Below, piece by piece: positions 17,266-26,089 of a DNA stretch of 64,000 nucleotides. How positions within the stretch are numbered: position 1 is the first letter of the stretch; every line of letters starts with the position of its first letter. Location of the stretch: NCBI GenBank assembly GCA_943788405.1, contig CALSQD010000002.1, positions 484,850 to 548,849 of the forward strand, written 5' to 3'. This DNA comes from an uncultured Flavobacteriales bacterium. Its GTDB lineage: Bacteria > Bacteroidota > Bacteroidia > Flavobacteriales > BACL11. The translations under genes were made by a program, and so were the position numbers. The notes beneath the pieces are model-generated. The model was not told where the DNA came from. It did no database searches and saw only the letters and a program-made list of their open reading frames with translations.

Positions 17266-18728
17266 TTTTCTTCTAACCTGCTAATAATTTCAACTATTTG
17301 CGAATGAGTTATTCTTTTAGCAATTATCTTTTTTTCATTATCTAAAAGGTAGATTACAGGTGTAGAATAGATATCATATTTATCTCTCCAATCACTACTA
17401 GCAACTGGGTTACCTTCTTCATCATGGTTTATATCAGCAACATTTATCCAATCTCCAATTTTTTGATCATGAATAAACTTTTTCCAGTCAGCCTTATCAA
17501 ATTCTGTGGCAACTGCAAATGTCTCAATATTATGACCTGCAGCAATTAATGAGTCAATATCATGTTTTACTTTTGGAATTTCTTTTTTACAATGTCCACA
17601 AGTTGGTCCGTAAAAAATAAGTGCTGTGTAATCTGCTTTTATCTCTTGTAAAGTGTGTAATTTTCCTAATGTGTCTTTCATGAATGGTCTTCCATAAAAA
17701 TCAAGAAATTCTGATGCTTTTCTTCCAATTAAATTGGGTGCAATTTTTTGTGCTCTATCAGCAATTTTAACTAGTTGAGTTGAATCCACCCAATCACATT
17801 GATTAGTGATATAGTATTTTTCTACCATGTGTACAAATACAGCATCCATACCCATAATTTTTGACCTTTCATAAGTAGAAGTGATATAAGAAACTACATA
17901 TTGAAATATCTCTCCATTAGCTTTAGAAAGCTCAATAAGAACATCAGCCGAAACATTGATAGAGTCAGGATGTTTAGCCGTTAATTTATCTAAGTACTGA
18001 TCCATTTTATTAAAAAATATAGGTGTTCTTAACATTCTTTCATCTGAGAAATCAATATTATCCCAAAAGTGTTTTTTATAAAAACGGTAAGGGAAAGTTT
18101 TGTCAGGATTTCCTGTACTATCCAATGGAGATTCTGGAATTTCAATTTCAGTAGTTGCAGTTACAATCTTAGAGAAAAATTTATCAGCATTATTTTTCAT
18201 AAAATCTGAACGGAATTTCTTAACCTTAGCATCAATAGCTGTTGCTTTTTCTTGCAATGCATTTTTTGCATCTCCATCAGCAGTTTCTAATTGCTTTCTT
18301 ATTGGTGTAACTTCTTTTTGCATTTGAGTAATGAAGTTTAAGTACTCGTAAAAAGGAGGGTTTTCTTTAGAATTTTTAAATTTCATACTCCCAATTAAAT
18401 CATCAAGTTTGGTGCTAAATGAAAAGTGTTGTTCTGATACAATAATGTCAAAATATTGTTGGTTGGAAAGTACAACTAAATACATTCCTCCAGGCAATAC
18501 TTTTTTACTTTTAAATGAAAATTTGCCATTAAGAACTGTAGCTGTGTCAGTTGCATATTGTTTTCCTCCAAAATAATAGGCTAACATTACTGTAGAATCT
18601 TTTAATCCAATAATTTCACCATTAATAGTATGGCCTTCTTTTTTTTGTTGTAAAAGTTCAGCTAAAGTTTGTGCGTTTACTGATGCAGTACAAGTTATAA
18701 GAGTTAAAAAGAGTAGTAAGTTTTTCAT
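17262..18728 (-). CDS. TlpA-like periplasmic thioredoxin-fold protein (DUF4369 / DUF5106 type)
   Basis: A 488-residue exported protein with a signal peptide (LLLFLTLITCTASVNAQ). Residues about 30-125 match the DUF4369 pattern (INGEIIGLKDSTVMLAYYF, GKFSFKSKKVLPGGMYLVV). A helical middle segment follows, then a thioredoxin domain with the redox motif YGPTCGHCKKEIPK near residue 375 and YDIYSTPVIYLLD near 460. Such proteins are thiol oxidoreductases of the Bacteroidota envelope. It has a well-formed promoter of its own and converges with the Smr gene. Confidence 0.87.
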   Translation of the reverse strand: MKNLLLFLTLITCTASVNAQTLAELLQQKKEGHTINGEIIGLKDSTVMLAYYFGGKQYATDTATVLNGKFSFKSKKVLPGGMYLVVLSNQQYFDIIVSEQHFSFSTKLDDLIGSMKFKNSKENPPFYEYLNFITQMQKEVTPIRKQLETADGDAKNALQEKATAIDAKVKKFRSDFMKNNADKFFSKIVTATTEIEIPESPLDSTGNPDKTFPYRFYKKHFWDNIDFSDERMLRTPIFFNKMDQYLDKLTAKHPDSINVSADVLIELSKANGEIFQYVVSYITSTYERSKIMGMDAVFVHMVEKYYITNQCDWVDSTQLVKIADRAQKIAPNLIGRKASEFLDFYGRPFMKDTLGKLHTLQEIKADYTALIFYGPTCGHCKKEIPKVKHDIDSLIAAGHNIETFAVATEFDKADWKKFIHDQKIGDWINVADINHDEEGNPVASSDWRDKYDIYSTPVIYLLDNEKKIIAKRITHSQIVEIISRLEEN

Positions 18729-18759
18729 ATTTATATTAAGTAATTTTAATTTAAGTTCG

Positions 18760-18789
18760 CAAAATTAAGAATCAAAACGAAAAAAGCAA
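18760..18789 (-). promoter_or_regulatory. Bacteroidota promoter for the TlpA-like gene
   Basis: On the minus strand: TTG at 18789-18787, a 19-base gap, then TAATTTTG at 18767-18760, an exact match to the -33 TTG / -7 TAnnTTTG consensus. It lies 31 bases before the ATG at 18728. Confidence 0.65.
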
Positions 18790-18793
18790 AAAA

Positions 18794-19669
18794 CTATTGT
18801 TTGTTTTTAAGATAACCTTCCAAAAATACGATACCAATTATTACACAACTCCCAATGTAAAATGAAGTGCTCATAAGTTCAGTGTCTCCAAAAATAATAA
18901 GTGCAAGAATAATGCTGTAAATTGGCTCCAAGTTTATAGCCATAATTAATGAATAAGGAGTTATATGTCGCATGATTTCTGTCATCCAAACAAAGACTAA
19001 AGCTGTACAAAGTGTGCCTAAAATTATAAGATAAGTAAAGTCAGTTGTTGAAATTAAAGAAGTGAAAACGGAATAATCTTTCTGGAATAATAATAGACAA
19101 CTTATAATTACTATTCCTGCTAACATTTCAATCATTGTAATTTGTGCTGCTCCAACTTTATTAATATATTTTGCATTGAATAAGGTAAATAAAGTACCTA
19201 GAAAAGCTGCCATTATTCCATAGAAGTAGCCCCAGAAATATTGGGTTTCAGTTCCCATTACAAAGCCTAAAGCTCCAAGTACAATTATTCCCATTATGAC
19301 TTCATATCCTAATAATTTTCTTTTGAAAAATAAAGGTTCAATTAAAGCTGAAAAAAGAGAGGAAGTTGCCAAGCATACTACAGCTACCGATACAGTTGAT
19401 ACTTTTATTGATTCAAAAAAACATAACCAATGAAAAGTTACTAATGCACCAACACCTAGAATTCCAAAGAAATCTTTTTTGTTAATGCTAAATAATTTCT
19501 TTTTAAATGCTAAAAAAATAGCAAGGCTTAAAAAAGCAATTCCCATTCTATACCATACTAAATGTATAGTGTCTAAAGAAATAAGCTTTCCAAAAACCCC
19601 AGTTAAACCCAAAATCACTACCATTAAGTGCAGTGAGGTAAGTTTGTATTTTTCGAGTATGTGATACAT
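18794..19669 (-). CDS. EamA/DMT-superfamily transporter
   Basis: A 291-residue membrane protein with about ten hydrophobic segments arranged as two EamA halves. Characteristic pieces are HLVWYRMGIAFLSL in the first half, and LGTLCTALVFVWM and NLEPIYSIILALIIFGD near the end. The family exports or imports small metabolites across the inner membrane; the substrate cannot be read from the sequence. Confidence 0.88.
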   Translation of the reverse strand: MYHILEKYKLTSLHLMVVILGLTGVFGKLISLDTIHLVWYRMGIAFLSLAIFLAFKKKLFSINKKDFFGILGVGALVTFHWLCFFESIKVSTVSVAVVCLATSSLFSALIEPLFFKRKLLGYEVIMGIIVLGALGFVMGTETQYFWGYFYGIMAAFLGTLFTLFNAKYINKVGAAQITMIEMLAGIVIISCLLLFQKDYSVFTSLISTTDFTYLIILGTLCTALVFVWMTEIMRHITPYSLIMAINLEPIYSIILALIIFGDTELMSTSFYIGSCVIIGIVFLEGYLKNKQ

Positions 19670-19681
19670 GAATTAAATTGG

Positions 19682-19689
19682 TAATTTTG
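19682..19689 (+). promoter_or_regulatory. yaaA: -7 box TAATTTTG upstream of yaaA
   Basis: Exact match to TAnnTTTG, 20 bases before the yaaA ATG at 19710 in the divergent gap with the DMT transporter. No convincing -33 TTG at the right spacing. Confidence 0.5.
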
Positions 19690-19709
19690 TGCAATAATAC
19701 AATATAAGA

Positions 19710-20447
19710 ATGAAGATAATTATTTCTCCAGCTAAAAAACTATCAACTGATTATTTTACAATAGAAGGAACTCCCATTCTTTTTATTAAGGAAGCAAGAT
19801 ATCTAATAGATGAATTAAAATCCTATTCAGTTGATGAGGTAAAAGGTTTGATGAAATTGAGTGATAATTTAGCTCAATTAAATTGGCAAAGATTTCAAGA
19901 TTGGAATACTAAAGAAGTCGGTCAAGCTTTACTAATGTTTAAGGGTGATGTTTATCAGGGATTAAGAGCTGATACTTTTACAGATGAAGAATTTGATTTT
20001 GCTCAGAAGAACTTAAGAATACTCTCAGGATTATATGGTTTATTAAAACCAAAAGATTTAATTTACCCTTATCGATTAGAGATGGGGACAAAACTTAAAA
20101 CAAGTAAAGGAAATAATTTGTATGAATTTTGGGATGAAAAATTGCATAATTCACTTAGAGAAGAACTAGGAGCAAAAGAGGAAATTATTAACTTGGCATC
20201 AGAGGAATATAGCAAGGCAATTCAACTTAAGAAATTTGAAAACCCTGTAATTACTCCTGTTTTTAAGGATTTAAAGAATGGAAAATTAAAGATTATTTCA
20301 TTTTTTGCAAAAAAAGCAAGAGGGGAGATGGCTAATTTTATAATAAGTAATAAAATTCAAAAATCAGAAGATTTAAAAGCATTTTCTAATTTAGGTTATA
20401 AATTTGCTGAATACACTCCTAAAGGTGAGTTGTTGTTTACTAGATAG
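19710..20447 (+). CDS. yaaA: Peroxide stress protein YaaA (DUF328)
   Basis: A 245-residue protein beginning MKIIISPAKKLSTDY, the hallmark of the YaaA/UPF0246 family. Further family blocks are FKGDVYQGLRADTFT, LRILSGLYGLLKPKDLI with PYRLEMGTKL, and FFAKKARGEMANFII. In E. coli YaaA lowers intracellular free iron under peroxide stress and binds DNA. It stands alone on the plus strand. Confidence 0.93.
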   Translation: MKIIISPAKKLSTDYFTIEGTPILFIKEARYLIDELKSYSVDEVKGLMKLSDNLAQLNWQRFQDWNTKEVGQALLMFKGDVYQGLRADTFTDEEFDFAQKNLRILSGLYGLLKPKDLIYPYRLEMGTKLKTSKGNNLYEFWDEKLHNSLREELGAKEEIINLASEEYSKAIQLKKFENPVITPVFKDLKNGKLKIISFFAKKARGEMANFIISNKIQKSEDLKAFSNLGYKFAEYTPKGELLFTR

Positions 20448-20490
20448 TATTTTGAACGAATAAGGAGTATATCAAAAATAATTTCCTGTT

Positions 20491-20520
20491 TTGTGTTTTG
20501 TTTTTTATTGATTAAATTTA
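20491..20520 (+). promoter_or_regulatory. Promoter for the Kazal/Cys-repeat gene
   Basis: TTG at 20491-20493, a 19-base gap, then TAAATTTA at 20513-20520, which has one mismatch to TAnnTTTG at the last base. It lies 22 bases before the ATG at 20543. Confidence 0.5.
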
Positions 20521-20542
20521 CCGATTAATAAAATAAAATACT

Positions 20543-21835
20543 ATGAAAAAAATTTATACTTTATTATTAGCTGCTCTGCTAATTACTAGCATAACAAATG
20601 TTTCTGCACAAACAGCTCCATGTACACTTGTTGGTGGGGTAGTTACAGTCACTTATTCTGCACCTCCAATTATGATGAATGCCACTGTTAATGGTATGTC
20701 TCAATATACTTATGGTTGGAATGATGGTACACCAGTAGGATCCTCTAATCAAAAAACATTTTATTCAGGATGGTGTGTAACAATAACTGATATTATAAGT
20801 GGTTGTGATACAACAATTTGTGAAAGTTGCATTCCTACAGGAGGAATTGGTCCTTGCCCAATGATATATATGCCAGTATGTGGTTGTGATGGCAATATAT
20901 ATAATAATGACTGTATTGCTATGCAAAATGGAATATTTACCTATACATCAGCATTAGATAGTAATGGAAACTTATTACCTTGTTTTCCCTCTGCAACACC
21001 ATCTTGGGATTGCACGCCTGGTCAAGGTTGTACAGATCCTGGGACTGGAAATGGAGCATATACTACTTTAGCTGATTGTCAAGCAAATTGTACTGTTACA
21101 CCAACTTGGGATTGTAATCCTATAACGGGTTGTTTTGATCCAGGAACAGGACTAGGTGCTTATTCCTCTCAGGCAGCATGTGTTTCTGCATGCTCTATAG
21201 TGAGTCCATCTTGGGATTGTATTAATGGGGCTTGTGTTGATCCTTTAACAGGTCAAGGGACTTATTCAACTTATAATGCATGTGCTGTGGCTTGTGTTAC
21301 TCCAACATGGGATTGTGTTAATGGAGTTTGTGTTGATCCTTTAACTGGTAATGGTCAGTATTCTACTTTATCTTTTTGTCAATCAAACTGTATTCCACCT
21401 TCATGGGATTGTGTGAATGATTTTTGTTTTGATCCAGGAACAGGTAATGGTGCTTATGCTACTCAAGGAGCATGTGATACTGCTTGTACTATAATACTAC
21501 CATCTTGGGATTGTACTCTTCTACAAGGTTGTATTGACCCAGGAACAGGTCAAGGTGTTTATTCTTCATTATCAGCTTGCGACTCTGCTTGTTCAGCAAC
21601 TGATATAAATGAAGAGATTATGAATATTAAAATCTATCCTAATCCTGCAAAAAATACATTAAGAATTAATGGGGTTTATTCTTCTGCAACTATTTATGAT
21701 GTATTCGGAAAAGTAGTTCTAAATAGTGATTATCAAAATAATATTGATGTAGCAGAATTAAATAATGGCATTTACTTTATACACATTCATATTAATAATA
21801 AAACTGCTGTTAAGAGAATTGCTATAGCTAAATAA
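20543..21835 (+). CDS. T9SS cargo protein with Kazal-like domain and six Cys-rich repeats
   Basis: A 430-residue secreted protein. It has a signal peptide (ITSITNVSAQ, cut near residue 23) and a Kazal-type inhibitor-like domain (CPMIYMPVCGCDGNIYNNDC) around residues 112-150. Six tandem modules of about 30 residues follow at residues 153-350, each built as WDC...C.DP.TG.G.Y.....C...C. The end is a T9SS sorting domain: IKIYPNPAKNTLRI, IYDVFGKVVLNS and LNNGIYFIHIH. The Kazal unit suggests protease inhibition, but that is inference. One related Cys module appears in the broken gene at 6758. It has its own promoter. Confidence 0.88.
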   Translation: MKKIYTLLLAALLITSITNVSAQTAPCTLVGGVVTVTYSAPPIMMNATVNGMSQYTYGWNDGTPVGSSNQKTFYSGWCVTITDIISGCDTTICESCIPTGGIGPCPMIYMPVCGCDGNIYNNDCIAMQNGIFTYTSALDSNGNLLPCFPSATPSWDCTPGQGCTDPGTGNGAYTTLADCQANCTVTPTWDCNPITGCFDPGTGLGAYSSQAACVSACSIVSPSWDCINGACVDPLTGQGTYSTYNACAVACVTPTWDCVNGVCVDPLTGNGQYSTLSFCQSNCIPPSWDCVNDFCFDPGTGNGAYATQGACDTACTIILPSWDCTLLQGCIDPGTGQGVYSSLSACDSACSATDINEEIMNIKIYPNPAKNTLRINGVYSSATIYDVFGKVVLNSDYQNNIDVAELNNGIYFIHIHINNKTAVKRIAIAK

Positions 21836-21962
21836 TTATTTTGAAATTATTTCGAACTTTTTTAGAAAATTAAAATAATTAGAAACTTCACCCTCAGGCG
21901 TGAAATGAATTTTAGATATTTGTCGCATAATTTCATCATTATTAATTATAAAACTAAAAATA

Positions 21963-22874
21963 ATGACTAACAAGGTTTTCTGTATCTTATTTGTTTTTCT
22001 TGGATTGTTATCCTGTAAAAAAGATATTGAAATCATTGCTGATAATGATGCTCCTTATTATGGCGAATTACCTACTTTGTTATTGGAGAATTATGTAAAC
22101 AGATTATATATTGATTTAATTGGCCGAGAACCTCTTGATGCTGAAATGGATAAGGATGTTCAGTTTTTAAGAGATAAGGATGTTACTTTAGAAAGTAGGG
22201 GAGAATTAATTAAGAAGCTACAATTCGATACTACTTTTGTTGAAGGGGACTCATCCTATAAATTTGCATATTATCATAGAATGTATGACATGCTAAAAGT
22301 TAGATTACTAGAAGGGGCTTCTAATAATTATATTGGGGCTGAACTAGGTAATCATTATAGTGCTTATTTAGTTGATTCAGTTAATGGTAATATGTTAGAT
22401 GCCAATAAAAAACTATTAAATTATCATAAACTCAATAATGTATTAATTGCGGAAATGCAATACTATAATGGGGTTATTGAAATAAATGAGGTGCATAGAC
22501 GAATGGTTTTCAATTCAGTATATGATGCAATAAATATGAATACCTTTAACTTTATTAATGCTGCTTTTGATAATTTGCTTTTCCGCTATCCTACTCAGTA
22601 TGAGTTTGATGAAGTATATAAAATGATTGAAGATAATACGGCTCAAATAGTGTTAGGTGGGTCAGCAAATAATAAAGGTGATTTTACTTATCTTATATGT
22701 AATACTAAGGAGTTTTATGAAGGAACTATTATTTGGTGCTATGGTACTTTGTTAGCAAGGAACCCAACTACTGAAGAAACAGCATTTTTAATGGACTCCT
22801 ATTTTTTAGATAAAGATTTTCATAAGGTGCAAAGGTTTATAATGAAAACGGACGAATATGCTCATTTTAATTAA
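21963..22874 (+). CDS. Lipoprotein with DUF1549/PSCyt2-like region
   Basis: A 303-residue lipoprotein (FVFLGLLSCKKD, lipobox cysteine at residue 18). The segment ENYVNRLYIDLIGREPLDAE resembles the start of the DUF1549 (PSCyt2) domain. A related block recurs further on: NAAFDNLLFRYPTQYEFDE near residue 200 and YGTLLARNPTTEET near 260. The similarity is by eye. It is the first gene of a seven-gene operon: the next gene starts six bases after its stop, and no other gap in the set is wider. Function unknown; it probably faces the periplasm or the cell surface. Confidence 0.75.
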   Translation: MTNKVFCILFVFLGLLSCKKDIEIIADNDAPYYGELPTLLLENYVNRLYIDLIGREPLDAEMDKDVQFLRDKDVTLESRGELIKKLQFDTTFVEGDSSYKFAYYHRMYDMLKVRLLEGASNNYIGAELGNHYSAYLVDSVNGNMLDANKKLLNYHKLNNVLIAEMQYYNGVIEINEVHRRMVFNSVYDAINMNTFNFINAAFDNLLFRYPTQYEFDEVYKMIEDNTAQIVLGGSANNKGDFTYLICNTKEFYEGTIIWCYGTLLARNPTTEETAFLMDSYFLDKDFHKVQRFIMKTDEYAHFN

Positions 22875-22880
22875 CAGTTT

Positions 22881-23363
22881 ATGAAAAAGATAATTCTTCT
22901 TTTTTTATGTTTTTCAGTATTAGTTTCATCTTGTAAAAAGGACGATTTAATTTATGATTTAAATCAAGTAAATGCAACCTCCTATAATGCAAACAAAAAT
23001 AAGCTAAAAACAATACCGCAATATATTTCTATTTTATTCGCTAATTTGTTTCAAAAGGCTTTATCAGCAAATGAGTTGTTAGAGATTACAAATTGTATTG
23101 AATCAATTGGAGATAAGGAAGTTGCACATGAAATAGTTTTGAGTAATTTTATGAATAAGTCAGGTGTTACTTTACCTTCTGATTCGCTTATGAGAGCTGA
23201 TGTTAATGCTTTTATTGAGCAGACTTATAAGCGATTTTATGTGCGAGATTTAACAGAAGCAGAGCGTGAATTCTTTCTGAATTTCTTTGAATCTCACCCA
23301 GATGTATCAGTAGAAATGGTTTATACTGCATTTTCTTTGTCTAACGAATACCAGTTTTATTAA
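22881..23363 (+). CDS. Lipoprotein resembling the C-terminal part of DUF1553 proteins
   Basis: A 160-residue lipoprotein (FLCFSVLVSSCKKDD). The last 50 residues, EQTYKRFYVRDLTEAEREFF followed by LSNEYQFY, resemble the end of DUF1553 (PSD1) proteins, which in other phyla are fused to DUF1549. Here the two would be split into separate lipoproteins. It is followed one base later by the Tat-exported DUF1501-like gene. The family call is tentative. Confidence 0.7.
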   Translation: MKKIILLFLCFSVLVSSCKKDDLIYDLNQVNATSYNANKNKLKTIPQYISILFANLFQKALSANELLEITNCIESIGDKEVAHEIVLSNFMNKSGVTLPSDSLMRADVNAFIEQTYKRFYVRDLTEAEREFFLNFFESHPDVSVEMVYTAFSLSNEYQFY

Positions 23364-23364
23364 T

Positions 23365-24696
23365 ATGAAAAGGAGAACATTTTTAAAAAATACAGCTTTA
23401 GGTGCTGCTTCTATTTCAGTTCCTTTCATTTTACCAAGTGGAAGGTTGTTTGCTGCTAGTGGAAGCCGTATGGCCGATCATGTAGTTTTTGTTGCTTTTG
23501 CTGGAGGAGTAAGGCAACAAGAATCTATTTTACAAAGGTATTTGGATGATAGCCAGGACTATCCTAGTGTAGGGAATATCATGTATAATATGTTTGATGG
23601 GCTGCCACCAAGTGATAAAATTGTTTACGGTACAGATGGTATTTTGAGTGGAGATACACCTATTCCTAAATTATTATCACAAACCTTGCAGCAGCAAGGT
23701 ACGATATTTAAAGAAGTAAATGCATCAACAGTTGGTCATTATGCTGGAGTAAACACCTTATTGACTGGAAATTATATGTATTCACAGGGATTGAAAAATA
23801 AACCTTCTATGCCTACAATTTTTGAGTATTTAAGAAGGCATCAAGGAGTAAAAGCAACAAAAACTTGGTTTATTGGAAATGGAATTGGAAATTCATTACC
23901 ATTATTGGATTATAGTTTGCATCCTGAATATGGTTCTCAATTTGGCGCTAATTTTTTAGCACCTACAATTACTTTTGGTGATGATGGGGAACAACATCTG
24001 AAAAATGCTAAAATATATCATCCAGAAGATGAATTGGATCCTATGTATAAAATGAAATATTTTCTGGATAATGTATGGTATTCGCAAGGGAAACCCTTGC
24101 CTAATATTGGGAATACTGAAGAAGAAAAAGCGGAGATTAAACAATTTGTAAAAGATATGTTTGAGAAAAAAGCAAACGGTACAATTGCTCACCCTCCTTC
24201 AGGATCAAATAGTGATGGGCAAACTGTAGGTTATGCTTGTGAGGTATTGAAGCGTTTTAAACCTACTTTTTCTGTCGTTTATTTATCTTCTGTTGATGGT
24301 TGTCATTCTAATTTTACAAGTTATTTACAAAGCTTACATTCAGCCGATCATGCAGTAGGACATTTATGGGATTATATTCAAAATAATATCCCTGAGATGG
24401 CTAATAATACAACATTAATTGTATCACCAGAGCATGGTAGAAATTTAGAGTCTAATAATATTGTAGATGCTAATGCTTTTACTGGTTATGACCATTCTGA
24501 CGCAAATAGCAGAAGAATTTTTAATATGATGATTGGCCCTGGCATTGATGCTAATTTAGCAATTGGTAATGAAAATAATCAGGTAGGCGATATTATAAAT
24601 ATTACGCCAACAATTGCTGAGATTTTAGGATTTAAAAATGAGATGATGGGAGCAGGACTTACTGCTAGTAATAATTCCTTATTTGATTTGATATAA
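23365..24696 (+). CDS. Tat-exported DUF1501-like protein
   Basis: A 443-residue protein with a twin-arginine signal: MKRRTFLKNTALGAASIS, then VPFILPSGRLFA. The body has alkaline-phosphatase-superfamily features seen in DUF1501 proteins: FVAFAGGVRQQES near residue 45, STVGHYAGVNTLLTGNYMY near 125, VVYLSSVDGCHSNF near 315, and VSPEHGRNL then GYDHSD near 355-380. The family has no settled activity; the fold suggests a metal-dependent hydrolase. The twin-arginine signal means it would be exported folded. It sits third in the operon, directly after the two DUF1549/1553-like lipoproteins, the order seen for this family in planctomycetes. Confidence 0.8.
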   Translation: MKRRTFLKNTALGAASISVPFILPSGRLFAASGSRMADHVVFVAFAGGVRQQESILQRYLDDSQDYPSVGNIMYNMFDGLPPSDKIVYGTDGILSGDTPIPKLLSQTLQQQGTIFKEVNASTVGHYAGVNTLLTGNYMYSQGLKNKPSMPTIFEYLRRHQGVKATKTWFIGNGIGNSLPLLDYSLHPEYGSQFGANFLAPTITFGDDGEQHLKNAKIYHPEDELDPMYKMKYFLDNVWYSQGKPLPNIGNTEEEKAEIKQFVKDMFEKKANGTIAHPPSGSNSDGQTVGYACEVLKRFKPTFSVVYLSSVDGCHSNFTSYLQSLHSADHAVGHLWDYIQNNIPEMANNTTLIVSPEHGRNLESNNIVDANAFTGYDHSDANSRRIFNMMIGPGIDANLAIGNENNQVGDIINITPTIAEILGFKNEMMGAGLTASNNSLFDLI

Positions 24697-24698
24697 CA

Positions 24699-25649
24699 AT
24701 GAAAAAGAGTCTTTATATAATTATACTTGTTCTTGTTTTTCATGCTTGTAAAAAAGATGGAGAAATTAATCCTTATGATAATCCTAATTTGGATCCCCCT
24801 GAGGACACAACTGTAAATTATTTTCCTGACCCAACTACTATTCAAGCGCTACATAATAATATTTTTATTCCAACTTGTGCAAACTCTGGTTGTCATGATG
24901 GAGCTTTTGAGCCTGATTTTAGGACTATTGAAAGTTCGTATAATACACTTGTGTATCAACCAGTAATAAAAAATGACAATACAAATTCTTATGAGTTTAG
25001 GGTAGATCCAAGTAATTCTGATAAATCAATTTTGTATAAAAGGTTAATTGAAGATATTGATGGTATATCAGGAATTATGCCACTTTCAGCAGAATATAAC
25101 CCTGAACATTATTGGTATGACCATAAAGAAGAATACATTCAAAATATAAAAGATTGGATTGATAATGGAGCAAAAGATATATTTGGCAATTCGCCTTTGC
25201 AACCCAATAGAATTCCTGAAATGAGAGGCGCAATTGCTTTTGTTACAGGGCAAAATACTCCTTTGTCAAGGGAGTTGCCTAGAGGGACAATATATGTACC
25301 TTTAAGTGCTAGTTCAATTGATTTATGGTTCTCGGTTCAGGATGATATTTTATCTCCTGATCAACTAAGTTATAATAAGATTAAACTCTCCACCAACTTA
25401 TTTGATTTTGAAAATAAACCTGAATTTTCTTTAGAGGTTATTACACCTCCTAAAAATGAAACAGGATATTATGGAAGTACTACTGATGATTTTTATCATA
25501 AATATACACTAGACATGTCTGCTTACAATTCTGGGGATATTGTGTTTATAAAGATTTTTGTAAAGGATGATGTTAATCCAGTTACCGAAATTCCATCTAA
25601 TGGCTCTGATTATAATATTGTCAAACACTTCACATTTACAGTGCAATAA
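24699..25649 (+). CDS. Lipoprotein with a single CX4CH heme-like motif
   Basis: A 316-residue lipoprotein (IILVLVFHACKKDG). Near residue 60 it has FIPTCANSGCHDGAFEPDF: a CX4CH instead of CXXCH, a variant seen in Bacteroidota and planctomycete-type cytochrome-like domains. Residues about 100-160 (SDKSILYKRLIEDIDG, GIMPLS and IQNIKDWIDNGAKD) are as in PSCyt1-type cytochrome domains. The C-terminal half is beta-rich without a recognised motif. It may carry heme, but a single variant motif does not prove that. Its stop is two bases before the next start. Confidence 0.75.
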   Translation: MKKSLYIIILVLVFHACKKDGEINPYDNPNLDPPEDTTVNYFPDPTTIQALHNNIFIPTCANSGCHDGAFEPDFRTIESSYNTLVYQPVIKNDNTNSYEFRVDPSNSDKSILYKRLIEDIDGISGIMPLSAEYNPEHYWYDHKEEYIQNIKDWIDNGAKDIFGNSPLQPNRIPEMRGAIAFVTGQNTPLSRELPRGTIYVPLSASSIDLWFSVQDDILSPDQLSYNKIKLSTNLFDFENKPEFSLEVITPPKNETGYYGSTTDDFYHKYTLDMSAYNSGDIVFIKIFVKDDVNPVTEIPSNGSDYNIVKHFTFTVQ

Positions 25650-25651
25650 TA

Positions 25652-26089
25652 ATGAGGGGAATAACTTACATATTATTAGCACTATCAATAACTTTTTCTT
25701 CTTGTAAAAAAAAGGATGTTGAAAATGATTTTTCAATTAAATTGATTGAAATGAACCCTACTCAAATTGTTGAGTTTGAAGAAAATATTAATGTGAGAAT
25801 TTCCTATAATCATTCTCAAGGTTTTGTAGGGTTTTCTGATCCTGACTATTTATCTTTAGAAATAAAAGATAGCCGACTTTCTATTCCTGATTATTATCAC
25901 CTAATTCCATTGAGTCCTCCTGAAAGTGAGGTTTCAATAACAGGTGAAATACTTATTGAGGTGGATGCTCCATTTGTATTTGGAAATGGAAATACAGAAA
26001 CATTAAACTTTACTATTCGTATTCAGGATAAAGATAAAAATTGGAGTAATAAAGTTACTACTGATTTAATTACAGTAAATAAACAATGA
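25652..26089 (+). CDS. Small lipoprotein of unknown function
   Basis: A 145-residue lipoprotein (LLALSITFSSCKKKD). After the lipobox the chain looks like a single beta-sandwich domain (FEENINVRISYNHSQGFVGF, ETLNFTIRIQDKDKNWSN). No family is recognised. It overlaps the start of the large surface-protein gene by four bases, which suggests that the two are translated together. Confidence 0.7.
   Translation: MRGITYILLALSITFSSCKKKDVENDFSIKLIEMNPTQIVEFEENINVRISYNHSQGFVGFSDPDYLSLEIKDSRLSIPDYYHLIPLSPPESEVSITGEILIEVDAPFVFGNGNTETLNFTIRIQDKDKNWSNKVTTDLITVNKQ

Noticed and set aside
21836-22036. 66-residue minus-strand frame between the Kazal gene and the operon
   Set aside because: It overlaps the first lipoprotein gene of the operon, and no motif or start signal supports it.
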